64,000 nt of DNA from Lewinellaceae bacterium (lineage in GTDB: Bacteria; Bacteroidota; Bacteroidia; Chitinophagales; Saprospiraceae), in NCBI GenBank assembly GCA_020636405.1, contig JACJXW010000004.1:496001-560000 (forward strand), given 5' to 3'. The notes beneath the pieces were generated by a model, which was not told the DNA's origin, ran no database searches, and was given only the letters and a program-made list of their open reading frames with translations. This document shows positions 8,937 to 17,969 of the stretch, piece after piece. Made by a program: the position numbers and the translations under genes. Within the stretch, counting starts at the first letter, position 1. Each line of letters opens with the position of its first letter.

Positions 8937-11249
8937 ATGAAGAAAACTACAATCACACTGCTCGTGGCAGTGGTGTGCTCCTATGGAACCATATGGGGAC
9001 AGGACCTGGCACGCTGGGACCTGACCAACAATCCGGTTGTCACTTACCAATCTACCCATGTCAATGCGGGTAAATTGACAAGAGGCAACGGCATCTCCCC
9101 CCTCAGTTTTACCCCTAACGGTGCTGCTACCAGCGCCTGGGAATCTTCTGTCGATGTAAGCTCCGCCGACTACTACGAAATATGCATCAAGCCCAAGCCG
9201 GGTTATATGCTGGAAATCAGTAGCCTGTCCTATACCGAAATGAGAACTGCGGATGGCATTCGTTCTTATCGCCTGAAGTGGTCTTTGGACGGTTTTGAAT
9301 CCTTCCAGGTCCTGGCCGATGTGAACGTTCCCGATGATATCGTCCCCCGCAATTCCGTATATTCCAATTTGAATATCCGCATATGTGATGGGAAAGAGCT
9401 TTGTCTTCGGTGGTACGGGCATCTGGCAGAGGCTTATACCGGAGAGTGGTATTTATCCAATGTGTCCATTACCGGCTCGGAAGCGCCGGCTTGTGTACCT
9501 CCGTCCACGCCTCCGTCCAGCCTTATGGTTTCCAACATTACCGGTAGCAGCATGGATGTCTCCTGGGTGCCGGGAAACACCGATGCCACCCTCGTCCTTG
9601 CCCGGGAAGGCAGCCCGGTGAACCCCTCGCTTTGCGGTGGTATGGCCTACGTTGCCGATCCGGAATTCGGCCAGGGCATGGATCTGGGTAAAGGCATTTT
9701 TGTCGTTCACAACGGGCCGGGCAGCGCTTTCACCATGACCGGACTGGAGGACGGCGCTACCTACCACCTTGCAGCGCTGGGTTATAACTATGCCGACGAA
9801 TGCTTCCAGCATGCCGGCTTGCCGGCGGCCAGCGCTACAACCTTGTGCACCAAGCCCAGCGCGGCCGGCAAGTTGCTCAGTAGCCCCGCCAGCGGCGAGG
9901 TCAACCTTTCGTGGAATACACCGCTGTGTTACGATGAAGTGATGATCGTGGCGAGTAACCAGCCTATCCTTTCCATGCCAACCAGCACCGATGCCTCCAT
10001 CTATACGGCCAACTCCGTTTTTACTCCAGGCGTGGATGCGAGCGGAGACTTTACGGCCAATGAGGCCATTGTTTACCGGGGCAGCGGCATTAACGCCACT
10101 ACGGCCGGCCTCCTAAATGATCAACCGTATTATTTCAAAGCTTTTACCTTCCGTGCGGGCGCCTGGACGGAAGGCGCTGAAGTTTCCGAGACACCCCGAG
10201 TGGGATGCGCTTTCCTCGGCGGTGACTTTCTCTACATCAACGAACTGCACTTCACCAACCAGGGTACAGAGGTGGACAAAGGAGTCGAGATTGCCGGTTT
10301 AGCCGGTATCAAGCTGGAGAACTATGTGTTGGCGATCTATACGAACCAATCGAACCTGGACCGGATCATTGAGCTTTCCGGTGTCATAGATGATGAAGGG
10401 CAGGGCTACGGTGCGGTTTGGGTACCCGACCCCGACCTCTTCTTCGCTAGTGCCATCGCCCTGGTCAACAAGGTTTCCGGTGTCACGACGGATTTTATCG
10501 CCCATCGCGTTCATGGCGTGGTGGCCAACGACGGGCCGGCGGAAGGGCAACCTGCCTACTGGCAGGGGCGCAACGAAGATCCCAACACGCCTGTCAACTA
10601 TTCGATACAGCGGCAGGGAGACCTCGCCTGCCCCAATACCGCCCAGGTATGGGTAGGGCCGGCACTGGCTTCCCGTGGCCAGCTCAACTTTGCGCAGACG
10701 ATGTTCCCCATCGCTTTGCTGTCCTTCGAGGGAGAATTGAAAGGAGAACGGGTGCTGCTTTCCTGGAAAACGGAAACCGAGCAGAATAATGATTTCATGG
10801 CGGTGGAGCATAGTACCGATGCCCGCCACTTTACCGAAATTGGCCAGGTGAAAGGCGCAGGAACCACAACGGAACCCCAATCCTACAGCCTCTGGCACAA
10901 TAAGCCGCAACCGGGCCTCAATTACTACCGCCTGCGGCAAGTAGATTTCGACGGGGCCTTTGAATACCATGGCCTGATAGCCATTGAATATAAGGGCAAA
11001 GGAGCTGGCCTTCAGGTTTACCCCAGCCTGGCCTCGGAGCAGCTTGTGGTTCAGATGGCCGTTCCCGCTGAACACCCGGGAGAACTGCTGGTCTACGATA
11101 TCAACGGGCGCCCGGTGCAAAGGCTGGCTACAGTCCCCGGTTTTAACCGGGAAATAGTGGACATCACGGCACTGCCGCCGGGGCATTATTTCCTGCGGTG
11201 GCAGTCCGATAAAGGAATATTTTTAACAGATCGATTTGTTAAGCTGTAG
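8937..11249 (+). CDS. T9SS-exported multidomain protein with fibronectin III-like domains
   Basis: The protein has 770 residues. A signal peptide ends at WGQ (residue 22). Residues 25-180 resemble a carbohydrate-binding-like beta sandwich. Fibronectin III-like segments begin near residue 190 (CVPPSTPPSSLMVSNITGSSMDVSW) and near 315. A lamin-tail-like stretch (YINELHFTNQGTEVDKGVEI) sits near residue 435. The last 80 residues are a T9SS type A sorting domain (LQVYPSLASEQLVV ... LPPGHYFLRW). It should be secreted through the outer membrane and anchored or released there. No catalytic motif was recognised. Confidence 0.88.
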   Translation: MKKTTITLLVAVVCSYGTIWGQDLARWDLTNNPVVTYQSTHVNAGKLTRGNGISPLSFTPNGAATSAWESSVDVSSADYYEICIKPKPGYMLEISSLSYTEMRTADGIRSYRLKWSLDGFESFQVLADVNVPDDIVPRNSVYSNLNIRICDGKELCLRWYGHLAEAYTGEWYLSNVSITGSEAPACVPPSTPPSSLMVSNITGSSMDVSWVPGNTDATLVLAREGSPVNPSLCGGMAYVADPEFGQGMDLGKGIFVVHNGPGSAFTMTGLEDGATYHLAALGYNYADECFQHAGLPAASATTLCTKPSAAGKLLSSPASGEVNLSWNTPLCYDEVMIVASNQPILSMPTSTDASIYTANSVFTPGVDASGDFTANEAIVYRGSGINATTAGLLNDQPYYFKAFTFRAGAWTEGAEVSETPRVGCAFLGGDFLYINELHFTNQGTEVDKGVEIAGLAGIKLENYVLAIYTNQSNLDRIIELSGVIDDEGQGYGAVWVPDPDLFFASAIALVNKVSGVTTDFIAHRVHGVVANDGPAEGQPAYWQGRNEDPNTPVNYSIQRQGDLACPNTAQVWVGPALASRGQLNFAQTMFPIALLSFEGELKGERVLLSWKTETEQNNDFMAVEHSTDARHFTEIGQVKGAGTTTEPQSYSLWHNKPQPGLNYYRLRQVDFDGAFEYHGLIAIEYKGKGAGLQVYPSLASEQLVVQMAVPAEHPGELLVYDINGRPVQRLATVPGFNREIVDITALPPGHYFLRWQSDKGIFLTDRFVKL

Positions 11250-11273
11250 ATTTGCGTAAAGCAAACCTTTGAT

Positions 11274-11302
11274 GAGCGCCTCATTTGAGGCGCTCTTTTT
11301 TT
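11274..11302 (+). terminator. Rho-independent terminator
   Basis: A perfect 10-bp GC-rich stem (GAGCGCCTCA with TGAGGCGCTC) is followed by seven T. It lies 24 bp after the stop of the T9SS-exported protein. Confidence 0.85.
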
Positions 11303-11343
11303 GGCGAAATGGGTAAGTATCAGGACAACTTTTGCTCCCTTCC

Positions 11344-11374
11344 TTGTTTTAATGCATTCATAACGGTATTTTTA
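11344..11374 (+). promoter_or_regulatory. Possible promoter (TTG, 20 bp, TATTTTTA)
   Basis: A TTG at 11344-11346 is spaced 20 bp from TATTTTTA at 11367-11374, one mismatch from TAnnTTTG. The start codon is 37 bp further on. Confidence 0.4.
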
Positions 11375-11411
11375 GAATCAGTTAAATCATAATACCCTAA
11401 AATTTCGTCCA

Positions 11412-12113
11412 ATGGATAAGCTACTAAAATTGATGGCCGTATTATTGGCCATGCCTTTTTTCCTTTTTGCGCAGCGTTCCTCTGAAGCCGGAGTTTTTAT
11501 CGGAGTTTCCAATTATATGGGTGATCTCTCTCCCTCTCCTCTGGCAGCCAATGAAACCCGGATTGCCTTCGGGGGGCATTTCCGCCGTATGCTCAACCCT
11601 AAGGCGGGCATTAAAGGCTCGGCTACCTTCGGCAAACTCACCGGAGCGGATGTGAACATACCCATAACGGAATCGGGCGCGTCCGCCCGCCAATGGGAAA
11701 TGTCGACCGGAATACTGGAAGCCGCGCTACAGGTGGAATGGCACCCACTGGGGGGGCCCCGTTTCAATAATGCCGGGGTGTACCAGCGACAGATCTCGCC
11801 CTTTATCGGAGCTGGCCTCGGGTTGGCCTTCGGCGACGCAAAAGTCAAGGTGCCGGATAATGACAAAACCCGCTTTCCCGAAGCCGATGACAAATCGGCC
11901 TTCATCGTGTTCCCGATGACTATTGGCATTCGCTTCGATGTGACCGAGGCGCTTATCGTTACGGGAGAGTTCAGCGTCCGCGGCACCTTTTCTGATTACC
12001 TCGACGGTGTCAGCCAGAATGGCAATCCCAATGCAAATGACCATTATATGTTCGGAGGGATATCCATCCTTTATCTCATTGAAGCGGATTTCGGGCCTTC
12101 CTACAGCAATTAA
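11412..12113 (+). CDS. Outer membrane beta-barrel protein (DUF6089-like)
   Basis: A 233-residue protein with signal peptide ending FLFAQ. The N-terminal motif EAGVFIGVSNYMGDLSP matches the conserved start of DUF6089-type Bacteroidota barrels. Alternating hydrophobic strands continue to the C-terminus (YMFGGISILYLIEADF). It is probably an eight-stranded outer membrane barrel of unknown function. It is followed after 9 bp by a LamG protein gene, so the two may be co-transcribed. Confidence 0.8.
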   Translation: MDKLLKLMAVLLAMPFFLFAQRSSEAGVFIGVSNYMGDLSPSPLAANETRIAFGGHFRRMLNPKAGIKGSATFGKLTGADVNIPITESGASARQWEMSTGILEAALQVEWHPLGGPRFNNAGVYQRQISPFIGAGLGLAFGDAKVKVPDNDKTRFPEADDKSAFIVFPMTIGIRFDVTEALIVTGEFSVRGTFSDYLDGVSQNGNPNANDHYMFGGISILYLIEADFGPSYSN

Positions 12114-12122
12114 ACGGTGAAT

Positions 12123-12872
12123 ATGAAATATACTGGTGTTCCCTTTTTTTTTCTTCTGGCAGCAATGGCCATTTCCACTGCTCCTCCCTACCATTCACTG
12201 GAAGAAGGGCTGGTCGCTTATTATTCTTTCAATGCCTGTGACGCCCGCGACGAAAGTGGTAATGGTTCGGACGGTACGCTGATCGGCGGCGTAGGGTGTT
12301 GGTGTGGGATAGAGGATGACGGCCTGCTGTTGGATGGCTCCCGCAGTTATATCGAGTTTCCGGGTAAAGTGAACCGCTATTTCAGCACTTCTGACTTTAC
12401 AGTCAGCTTTTATTTTAAAGCGGAGCAATACCTGGTTTTTCAGCAAAGCCTGCTTTCCAAACGAGAGGATTGCGATGAGTTCAATATGATGGACCTGATG
12501 CTCGACCTCAACAGCAGGGAAGTGAATGCCGCCGTCCACGAAACTCCTGAAAAATACTATGCCGGCCTTTCGACTGCCCTGGATACTACAATGTGGATCC
12601 ACTTCGCTCTGGTCCGGGAAGGTACGCGCGCCTATACCTTCATTAATGGCGAACTCCACCGGGAGAGCTTCCGTTGCAGCGGGGTAGACATTTCCAATGC
12701 GGCGGTCCTGTCCTTTTCCAATAGCCCCTGTATACAAAATGGGCGGGCACGCCGCTTCAAAGGTGTATTGGACCAGCTTCGGGTGTACAGCCGTGCTCTT
12801 TCTCCGGAGGAGGTCCGAAGGCTCTACCGGGAATATCCAGTAGAAAACGCGGTGATGGACTGCGTGACTTAG
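12123..12872 (+). CDS. Exported LamG (concanavalin A-like) domain protein
   Basis: A 249-residue protein with an N-terminal hydrophobic signal segment (residues 1-22). It is then a single LamG/jelly-roll domain: GLVAYYSFNACDARDESGNGSDG at residues 30-52 and the closing motif GVLDQLRVYSRALSPEEVRRLY near residue 215. Such domains bind glycans or proteins outside the cell. No T9SS tail is present, so it may stay in the periplasm or be a lipid-free exported protein. The stop codon overlaps the left end of a MITE-like element. A GTG two codons upstream is an alternative start. Confidence 0.8.
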   Translation: MKYTGVPFFFLLAAMAISTAPPYHSLEEGLVAYYSFNACDARDESGNGSDGTLIGGVGCWCGIEDDGLLLDGSRSYIEFPGKVNRYFSTSDFTVSFYFKAEQYLVFQQSLLSKREDCDEFNMMDLMLDLNSREVNAAVHETPEKYYAGLSTALDTTMWIHFALVREGTRAYTFINGELHRESFRCSGVDISNAAVLSFSNSPCIQNGRARRFKGVLDQLRVYSRALSPEEVRRLYREYPVENAVMDCVT

Positions 12873-12968
12873 AGCCTATCCGAAAACCATCATTTGGCCT
12901 GCAAACGGCGATCTTTGGAACCTCAATCTGGCCATTTTCAGCTTCAAAAACGGTTTGCGGATAGGCTC
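12872..12968. mobile_element. MITE-like element with 17-bp terminal inverted repeats and TTA duplication
   Basis: The ends are 17-bp inverted repeats (GAGCCTATCCGAAAACC at 12872-12888 against the reverse complement of 12952-12968) with one mismatch. TTA occurs directly on both sides (12869-12871 and 12969-12971), which looks like a 3-bp target duplication. The 97-bp body encodes nothing. It sits exactly between two convergent genes, and its flanks or ends supply both stop codons. TIRs starting GAG with a TNA target would fit an IS5-type transposase; that assignment is inference. It could also act as a two-way terminator. Confidence 0.65.
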
Positions 12969-14462
12969 TTAATGTTGTTTTTTTTCGACTTGCGTCAGAA
13001 AATATTCATTCCGTACATCTGAATAGTTCCAGGAACGCCAGCTTAAATGTTGGCGTCGGCGTTCCAGGGCTGCCTTTTTATTGTGTAAGGCATTTTCAAG
13101 GCTTTCCTCATTGTAAAGGCTGCTTTCCAATAACCGGCTGCGGTGCTGATAAAGGAGGAAGAGGTTCTTATCCGACACTTCCTGAACCAGGAAGCGTGCG
13201 TCGATCTCCCCGTGTGTATCAGCCCTGAGGTTGTAACGGGTAATGGCCAGGTCCCAGTTGACCAGGCTCAGGAGGAGCAGGGAGGCGAATACCGCCCATC
13301 CATTGCGGTGTAGCAGAAATGCCAGGCTACGGCGGCCCTTCACCTTTTGGAATAAGGTGAACAACCCGAACAACACAAGGCTGAGAAACCAGAATACCCC
13401 CATGCGCTTGTAGGCCAGCCCATAGTGGGCTACGTACTGCCAGTTGCGCAGGGCAACGGAAAGGGCGAGCATGGCGTTCTGGGCGAGCCATAGAAAGGCC
13501 AACCCCAGCAACCATTCCTTATCCCGGTAAAAGTTGAGGTTACCGCGGAAATACCAGATGACGGCAGCCATGGCCAACAAAATGGCGAACAGCAAAAGAT
13601 AAGTGCCTTCATGTACATACTGGCTCAGTTCCTGAGGGCTGGCCCCGCCGTAAGAGATCCAGACATAGCGCAGGTCGGCGATATTGGCCAGAAAGATCAG
13701 CCCGTTGAGCAACCCGAAGGTGATCAGGCCGGCCCGGTATTCGCTTTTCAGGCCTAGCATAGCCGGTGGCGATAGGTAGAAGCGTTTGTGCCTCCGCTCC
13801 AGGTGGAGCGGCAGGTTGTTTTCCACGCCGGATATTAACGGCGCCAGCCGGGAAGCGCCCAGCACTGCTCCCATCACAAAAAGCCCCCGGACAAAGGGGC
13901 ACACCTGCTCGCTGAGCCTGGGCCATTCGAATAAAAAGGAGAAGCGGCGCCACATGAAGTCAAAAACCTGAGCGAACTTCGGATTGGCGTGGTAATACAG
14001 CAGTGCGAAGACGGTGCCTAACCCCAGAGGAAGGAGCGTCAGCTGAGCCCAACGGGCGGCCGCCTGCCAGCTCTGCCGGTGGGGCAGGTTCTCCCGTAGA
14101 TCTCTCAGCAGGGTGAGCGGGCCTTCCAACACATTCACCAGCCCCAGTAGTATAGCAAAGGTGACAAAACGTACTTTTTCCTCCTGCAGATAACCGATCA
14201 GGGCCAGGAATGATAGGATGTGGGTGGCTTTGGCCAAAAAGGAATTGTGCCAGACGGTGAGCAGGGCGGAGAGCAGGGTACCGGCCATCAGTAGCTGTAC
14301 TTCCCGCCTTTGCAGGGCTTCCTGCCAGCGCCACCCGGCGGCGATTAGTACAAAAAGGGAGAATAGCAGGGCATTGAGCCCCAATTGTTCCCGCCAGAAT
14401 AAGTTGGTGTATAATAAACTTCCCAAAATGATCAGCGCAAAGTTGAGCAGGCTTCGTTTCAT
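12969..14462 (-). CDS. DUF4173-type multi-pass membrane protein
   Basis: The protein has 497 residues, with about 11-12 membrane helices and a soluble C-terminal 90 residues rich in R/E/N (DARFLVQEVSDKNLFLLYQHR). The layout and motifs (WRWQEALQRREV, FDFMWRRFSFLFEWPRL, YKRMGVFWFLSLVLFGLFTL) match the DUF4173 family of Bacteroidota. The role is unknown. The start codon overlaps the stop of the upstream DUF1361 gene by 4 bp, so they are translationally coupled. Confidence 0.75.
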   Translation of the reverse strand: MKRSLLNFALIILGSLLYTNLFWREQLGLNALLFSLFVLIAAGWRWQEALQRREVQLLMAGTLLSALLTVWHNSFLAKATHILSFLALIGYLQEEKVRFVTFAILLGLVNVLEGPLTLLRDLRENLPHRQSWQAAARWAQLTLLPLGLGTVFALLYYHANPKFAQVFDFMWRRFSFLFEWPRLSEQVCPFVRGLFVMGAVLGASRLAPLISGVENNLPLHLERRHKRFYLSPPAMLGLKSEYRAGLITFGLLNGLIFLANIADLRYVWISYGGASPQELSQYVHEGTYLLLFAILLAMAAVIWYFRGNLNFYRDKEWLLGLAFLWLAQNAMLALSVALRNWQYVAHYGLAYKRMGVFWFLSLVLFGLFTLFQKVKGRRSLAFLLHRNGWAVFASLLLLSLVNWDLAITRYNLRADTHGEIDARFLVQEVSDKNLFLLYQHRSRLLESSLYNEESLENALHNKKAALERRRQHLSWRSWNYSDVRNEYFLTQVEKKQH

Positions 14463-15142
14463 TGGAATTCACTTTTGGAAATGGTATAAATGGTAAAGTA
14501 ACCCAGCCCCAGAAGAGTGGAAAGCAGCATGGCTATGCCTAATGATAAAAGCAGGGTAGGAGGGTGGGACAATAGCCCGGAAATGCTCCTGAGCAATGCC
14601 AGGGGTTGAAGCAGGGCGTCCCAGCTGTTCCATCGAAGAAAACGGCCCAGGTAAATGCCGAACCCACAGAGCAACAGAGACATAACGGAAAATGCCCGGG
14701 CATAGGAGGCGCCCCACCACTGCCGAAGCGCCGAGCCTACCCGAAGCAGGGAGCAGTAACCCAGCAGCAGGCCGGTCCAGGCAGCAGAGAAAAACATCAG
14801 TGCGTCATACCAGATAGGAATGGGATGGTGAGGCCGCAGGTGGATCAGGTCGGTGATGATGTAGGGCGCGTTGGGGAAGAAGAGCAGCCAGAGCAGTAAT
14901 AGCCCCACTTTGGGGATAGTACCCCGGGCGCGGGACAAGGCCGTGGACAACCAGTAGGGCACCCACGCCAGAAATAGATTCCATCCCAGAAACAGGAAAG
15001 TTGGCCCCCGCATGGTTACCAGGTGCACCGCTCCGGCCCATTCTTCCGGCAGGTAGCCCAGGTGGAAATTCCGGAAGAGCACTAACATGCAGCACAGTGC
15101 GCTTTGGGAAAACAGCAGGAAGGTTAACGGATTGATATTCAT
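14459..15142 (-). CDS. DUF1361 membrane protein
   Basis: A 227-residue protein with six to seven membrane helices. The motif FLGWNLFLAWVPYWLS at residues 53-68 and LFFPNAPYIITDLIHL near residue 90 are characteristic of DUF1361. Function is unknown. It is the first gene of a two-gene unit with the DUF4173 protein. Confidence 0.82.
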   Translation of the reverse strand: MNINPLTFLLFSQSALCCMLVLFRNFHLGYLPEEWAGAVHLVTMRGPTFLFLGWNLFLAWVPYWLSTALSRARGTIPKVGLLLLWLLFFPNAPYIITDLIHLRPHHPIPIWYDALMFFSAAWTGLLLGYCSLLRVGSALRQWWGASYARAFSVMSLLLCGFGIYLGRFLRWNSWDALLQPLALLRSISGLLSHPPTLLLSLGIAMLLSTLLGLGYFTIYTISKSEFQ

Positions 15143-15232
15143 AAAGTACTTTGTTTTTCAAAGTTAATGAAGAAAAAAATAGCCCTCTTGAAGTGGGGCT
15201 TCGGGGCCGTCAATACCGCCGAAATACTCTAT

Positions 15233-15535
15233 TTATTCCCGGGCGTTGTCCAGCAGTTTTTCCAGAGCATCCAGGTGCCCCTGGAAAGCCTTGTTTCCGG
15301 CATCCGTGACCCGGTAGGCGGTATTGGGTTTTCGCCCGACGAAGCGTTTTCTCACTTCGATGAACTGCTCCTTCTCCAGTGCTTTGATGTGGCTGGCGAG
15401 GCGGCCGTCGGTCAGGCCGAGTGTATCCTTCAGCGTGTTGAACTCCACCCATTCATTGACCAACAGGATGGACATGATGCCCAGCCGGACGCGATGGTCA
15501 AATGCCTGGTTGAGTTTCGTCAGGATCTCCTTCAT
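15233..15535 (-). CDS. Winged-helix transcriptional regulator (MarR/ArsR-like, HTH_27)
   Basis: A 100-residue single-domain regulator. The helix-turn-helix lies at residues 33-58 (FNTLKDTLGLTDGRLASHIKAL) with the wing at residues 62-78 (RKRFVGRKPNTAYRVTD). Proteins of this type usually repress a neighbouring membrane protein operon. Its stop codon is followed by a 90-bp gap before the next minus-strand start. It overlaps the upstream membrane protein gene by 4 bp (ATGA), so it is co-translated with it. Confidence 0.85.
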   Translation of the reverse strand: MKEILTKLNQAFDHRVRLGIMSILLVNEWVEFNTLKDTLGLTDGRLASHIKALEKEQFIEVRKRFVGRKPNTAYRVTDAGNKAFQGHLDALEKLLDNARE

Positions 15536-16182
15536 GCCGCCCGTTCATATTTGAAGAACATAAAAGTACCGTAGAGGATGTGCATCAGGCCGAAGCCTAT
15601 GGCCCAGAACTCCAGCCCGTAACCCAGGAAGAAGAGGGCAATTAATCCCAGGGCTGCTTCTATGATGCCGAGGTACCGGATGTCATTCAGCGTATATTTA
15701 CTGGCATTGATCAGGGCCAGCCCGTAGAACACCAGCGTACTGGGAGCGATCAGCCCCATCAGGCCATGGTAAAAGAGGGCAAGGCAGAACAACCCGCCGG
15801 CCAGCAAGGGAAGGGACAGGTTGATCAGCAGGCGTTGTGTCAGCGGGCCCCAGATAGGCTGCCCCTTGCGGCGCGCTTTACGCGTGGTGAATAAAACGCC
15901 GCTGCCTACTGCCAGTGCGAGCACCAGTGCACCGTCAATTATAAAAAAGGTGATGTAGCTCATCCCCCAATTTTCCATCTGCACGCCCTCCAGGTAGTAC
16001 ATCCGCCGGCCGCTGAAGGGGGTGGCGCCCAGATAGAGGTAAGCCGCCGCTGCTCCCAAAAGCGCCCATATGCCTGCAGCGACACCCGACAATCCGCTCA
16101 GAGAAATAAAGCGGGAGGAACGCTCCATCAGCGAACGGATCTCGTTGAGCGTCTCGAGATGGCTATTGTATTCTTGCGTCAT
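15532..16182 (-). CDS. Membrane protein of unknown function paired with winged-helix regulator
   Basis: A 216-residue protein with about six membrane helices. A conserved-looking N-terminus (LNEIRSLMERSSRFISLSGLSGVAAG) precedes the first helix. This type is commonly found next to HTH_27 regulators in Bacteroidota. Start chosen at 16182 (MTQEYNSHL); a longer frame to 16230 adds residues with no family features. The function is unknown. Confidence 0.8.
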   Translation of the reverse strand: MTQEYNSHLETLNEIRSLMERSSRFISLSGLSGVAAGIWALLGAAAAYLYLGATPFSGRRMYYLEGVQMENWGMSYITFFIIDGALVLALAVGSGVLFTTRKARRKGQPIWGPLTQRLLINLSLPLLAGGLFCLALFYHGLMGLIAPSTLVFYGLALINASKYTLNDIRYLGIIEAALGLIALFFLGYGLEFWAIGFGLMHILYGTFMFFKYERAA

Positions 16183-16268
16183 AAAAGTACTTTGAAGCGC
16201 AAAGTTAGGTATTGGAAAGGAGAAATGCAAGAGGGGAGGAGTGTCTTCCGGGGCCCGGAGATACGATT

Positions 16269-16460
16269 TTACTTCCCGGCTCCCGGTTGGGGGGTGTTTT
16301 CGTCCGAATCGTGGTTGTCACGCAGGCGCCGTTCCAGGATGGTGGCCATTGCAGACAGCGCGGCCAGTTTGACGATATTGGAAATGGAGGTTTCTTCCGG
16401 CGTTGAGCTTTCGTTCTCGTCATTTAACCAATTGAGTATATCCTGAAGCCCCTGCCACAT
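16269..16460 (-). CDS. Small acidic hypothetical protein
   Basis: The frame has 63 codons, with an amphipathic middle (ISNIVKLAALSAMATILERRL) and charged ends. There is no family match that I recognise. It lies alone between two larger genes and could be a spurious frame. The amino-acid mix looks protein-like, which is the only support. Confidence 0.4.
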   Translation of the reverse strand: MWQGLQDILNWLNDENESSTPEETSISNIVKLAALSAMATILERRLRDNHDSDENTPQPGAGK

Positions 16461-16716
16461 AGTGAAGTTGATTTTACTCCAATTAGGAACACCCTAAAAT
16501 AAGGATTAGATCGACAAAGCCCGCATTTTTCTGGAAAATGATCCGCTTGGTTTAAATAAATACCGTTTTTTCCATATTGTTACACCGTACCCGTGGGGAA
16601 GGATTTGATGCGGCAAAAAAAAATGTTACTTTTATTAAAGATAGTGGTCTCAAAAAACAGCTACCGGGCAATTCGTGGAATGCAATTTCGTATAAACACA
16701 TAAAATAATATCAAAC

Positions 16717-17340
16717 ATGAGTGCAAACCTGATGGACCTTCTCCAGGGGTCTCTTTCTTCGGGAATGATCGACCAACTCAGCCAACAACTGGGAGGGGCA
16801 AACAAACAACAAACAGCTGCCGCTGCTTCGGGCATCGTTACAACACTGATGGGGGCATTGGCAAAAAATGCTTCTTCAACCGAGGGCGCCCAGGCATTGA
16901 ACAATGCACTGGAGCGCGACCATGACGGTAGCATTCTGGATGACGTTATGGGTATGCTTTCCGGCCAGGCTCAGGTGAATAATACCAGTATGCTTAACGG
17001 CGCAGGCATTCTCAACCACGTGCTGGGCAACAAACAATCGGGGGCCGTTGATATGATCAGCAAGCTCAGTGGACTGGATTCCAACCAGACCGGCTCGCTG
17101 ATGACCATGCTCGCGCCGGTGATCATGGGCGCTCTGGGTAAAGCCAAGCGGCAACAGGGCCTGGACGTTGCCGGCATCGCTTCCCTGCTTTCCGGTACGG
17201 TTTCTGCTCAGAAACAGAACAATCCAACGATGAACCTGGTCACCAGCTTTCTGGATGCCGACGGAGACGGAAGCATTGTGGATGATGTCGCCAATATGGG
17301 TATGAAGATACTGGGTGGGTTCTTCCGCCGTAAGAAGTAA
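16717..17340 (+). CDS. DUF937 protein (YidB-like)
   Basis: A 207-residue protein rich in Gly/Ala/Met/Gln without a signal peptide. The repeated motif RDHDGSILDDVMGML (residues 69-83) and ADGDGSIVDDVANMG near the C-terminus define DUF937. The middle (LMTMLAPVIMGALGKAKR) is also typical. The family is widespread and its function is unresolved. It is followed by a terminator shared with the convergent tatA. Confidence 0.88.
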   Translation: MSANLMDLLQGSLSSGMIDQLSQQLGGANKQQTAAAASGIVTTLMGALAKNASSTEGAQALNNALERDHDGSILDDVMGMLSGQAQVNNTSMLNGAGILNHVLGNKQSGAVDMISKLSGLDSNQTGSLMTMLAPVIMGALGKAKRQQGLDVAGIASLLSGTVSAQKQNNPTMNLVTSFLDADGDGSIVDDVANMGMKILGGFFRRKK

Positions 17341-17467
17341 GCGTTTGTTCAAAATTGATGGTGAGCTGCCCTTGAAAGAATGTGGAAATTTGTGGAGGCT
17401 TCGATTTGTTCCAAAAGTGTAGTGCCTTTACTCTTTCCGGTTCGGGGCAGTATTACGCAAATAAAAA

Positions 17468-17500
17468 AGCCGGCTGAGCGATCGTTCAGTCGGCTTTTTT
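17468..17500. terminator. Bidirectional terminator between DUF937 gene and tatA
   Basis: A 10-bp stem (17468-17477 with 17486-17495, one G-T pair) carries an 8-base loop. It is flanked by A-runs on the left and T-runs on the right. It can serve both convergent genes. Confidence 0.8.
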
Positions 17501-17540
17501 CGCCTCTCGCAGTAAGGCTATTCTTATCTTCAGAACTTAC

Positions 17541-17768
17541 TTAAGCGTCTTTATTCTGCTTTTCTTCGAGTTCTTTCTTTTCTGCTTCCCGCATTCCTTC
17601 CTTGAGTTCACTTTCCAGTGAACTGCGGGCGGCGTTGAATTCGCGAATGCCTTTGCCGATGCCCCGCATCAGCTCCGGGATCTTCTTGCCACCGAAAAGC
17701 AGCAGGATGGCAAAAAGCACGACGATCATCTCAGGACCGAAGAAGTTGAACAACAGTATGTTTTCCAT
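17541..17768 (-). CDS. tatA: Sec-independent translocase subunit TatA/E
   Basis: A 75-residue protein with a short N-terminal helix (FFGPEMIVVLFAILLLFGGKKIPELMRGIGKGI). Its FGGKKIPEL hinge and amphipathic helix are diagnostic of TatA. The C-terminal tail is strongly charged (EAEKKELEEKQNKDA). TatA oligomers form the Tat translocation pathway with TatC. The start at 17768 puts the hydrophobic segment at the N-terminus; the frame extends to 17831 but without family support. It lies 201 bp downstream of the divergent tatC copy on the same strand. Confidence 0.93.
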   Translation of the reverse strand: MENILLFNFFGPEMIVVLFAILLLFGGKKIPELMRGIGKGIREFNAARSSLESELKEGMREAEKKELEEKQNKDA

Positions 17769-17969
17769 GATCAATAGTTTTATTGTTACAAAATAAAGGA
17801 AATAAATGCCCGAATCAAAGGCCTTTATCATGAGATCATCAGCAGGGCAGAAGGTTTAAACGGCCTGCGTACAACAGCTCTATGCATCTCCTCTCCCTTT
17901 CCCGCGCAAGGTACAGTAATTTACACTTTATTATCAATAGCATTTGTCACCCGGCCCCCAAACCCACGT

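Noticed and set aside
10299..11186. Reverse frame of 295 codons inside the T9SS-exported protein
   Set aside because: It is a shadow of a GC-rich coding region with a clear forward-strand protein and sorting domain.
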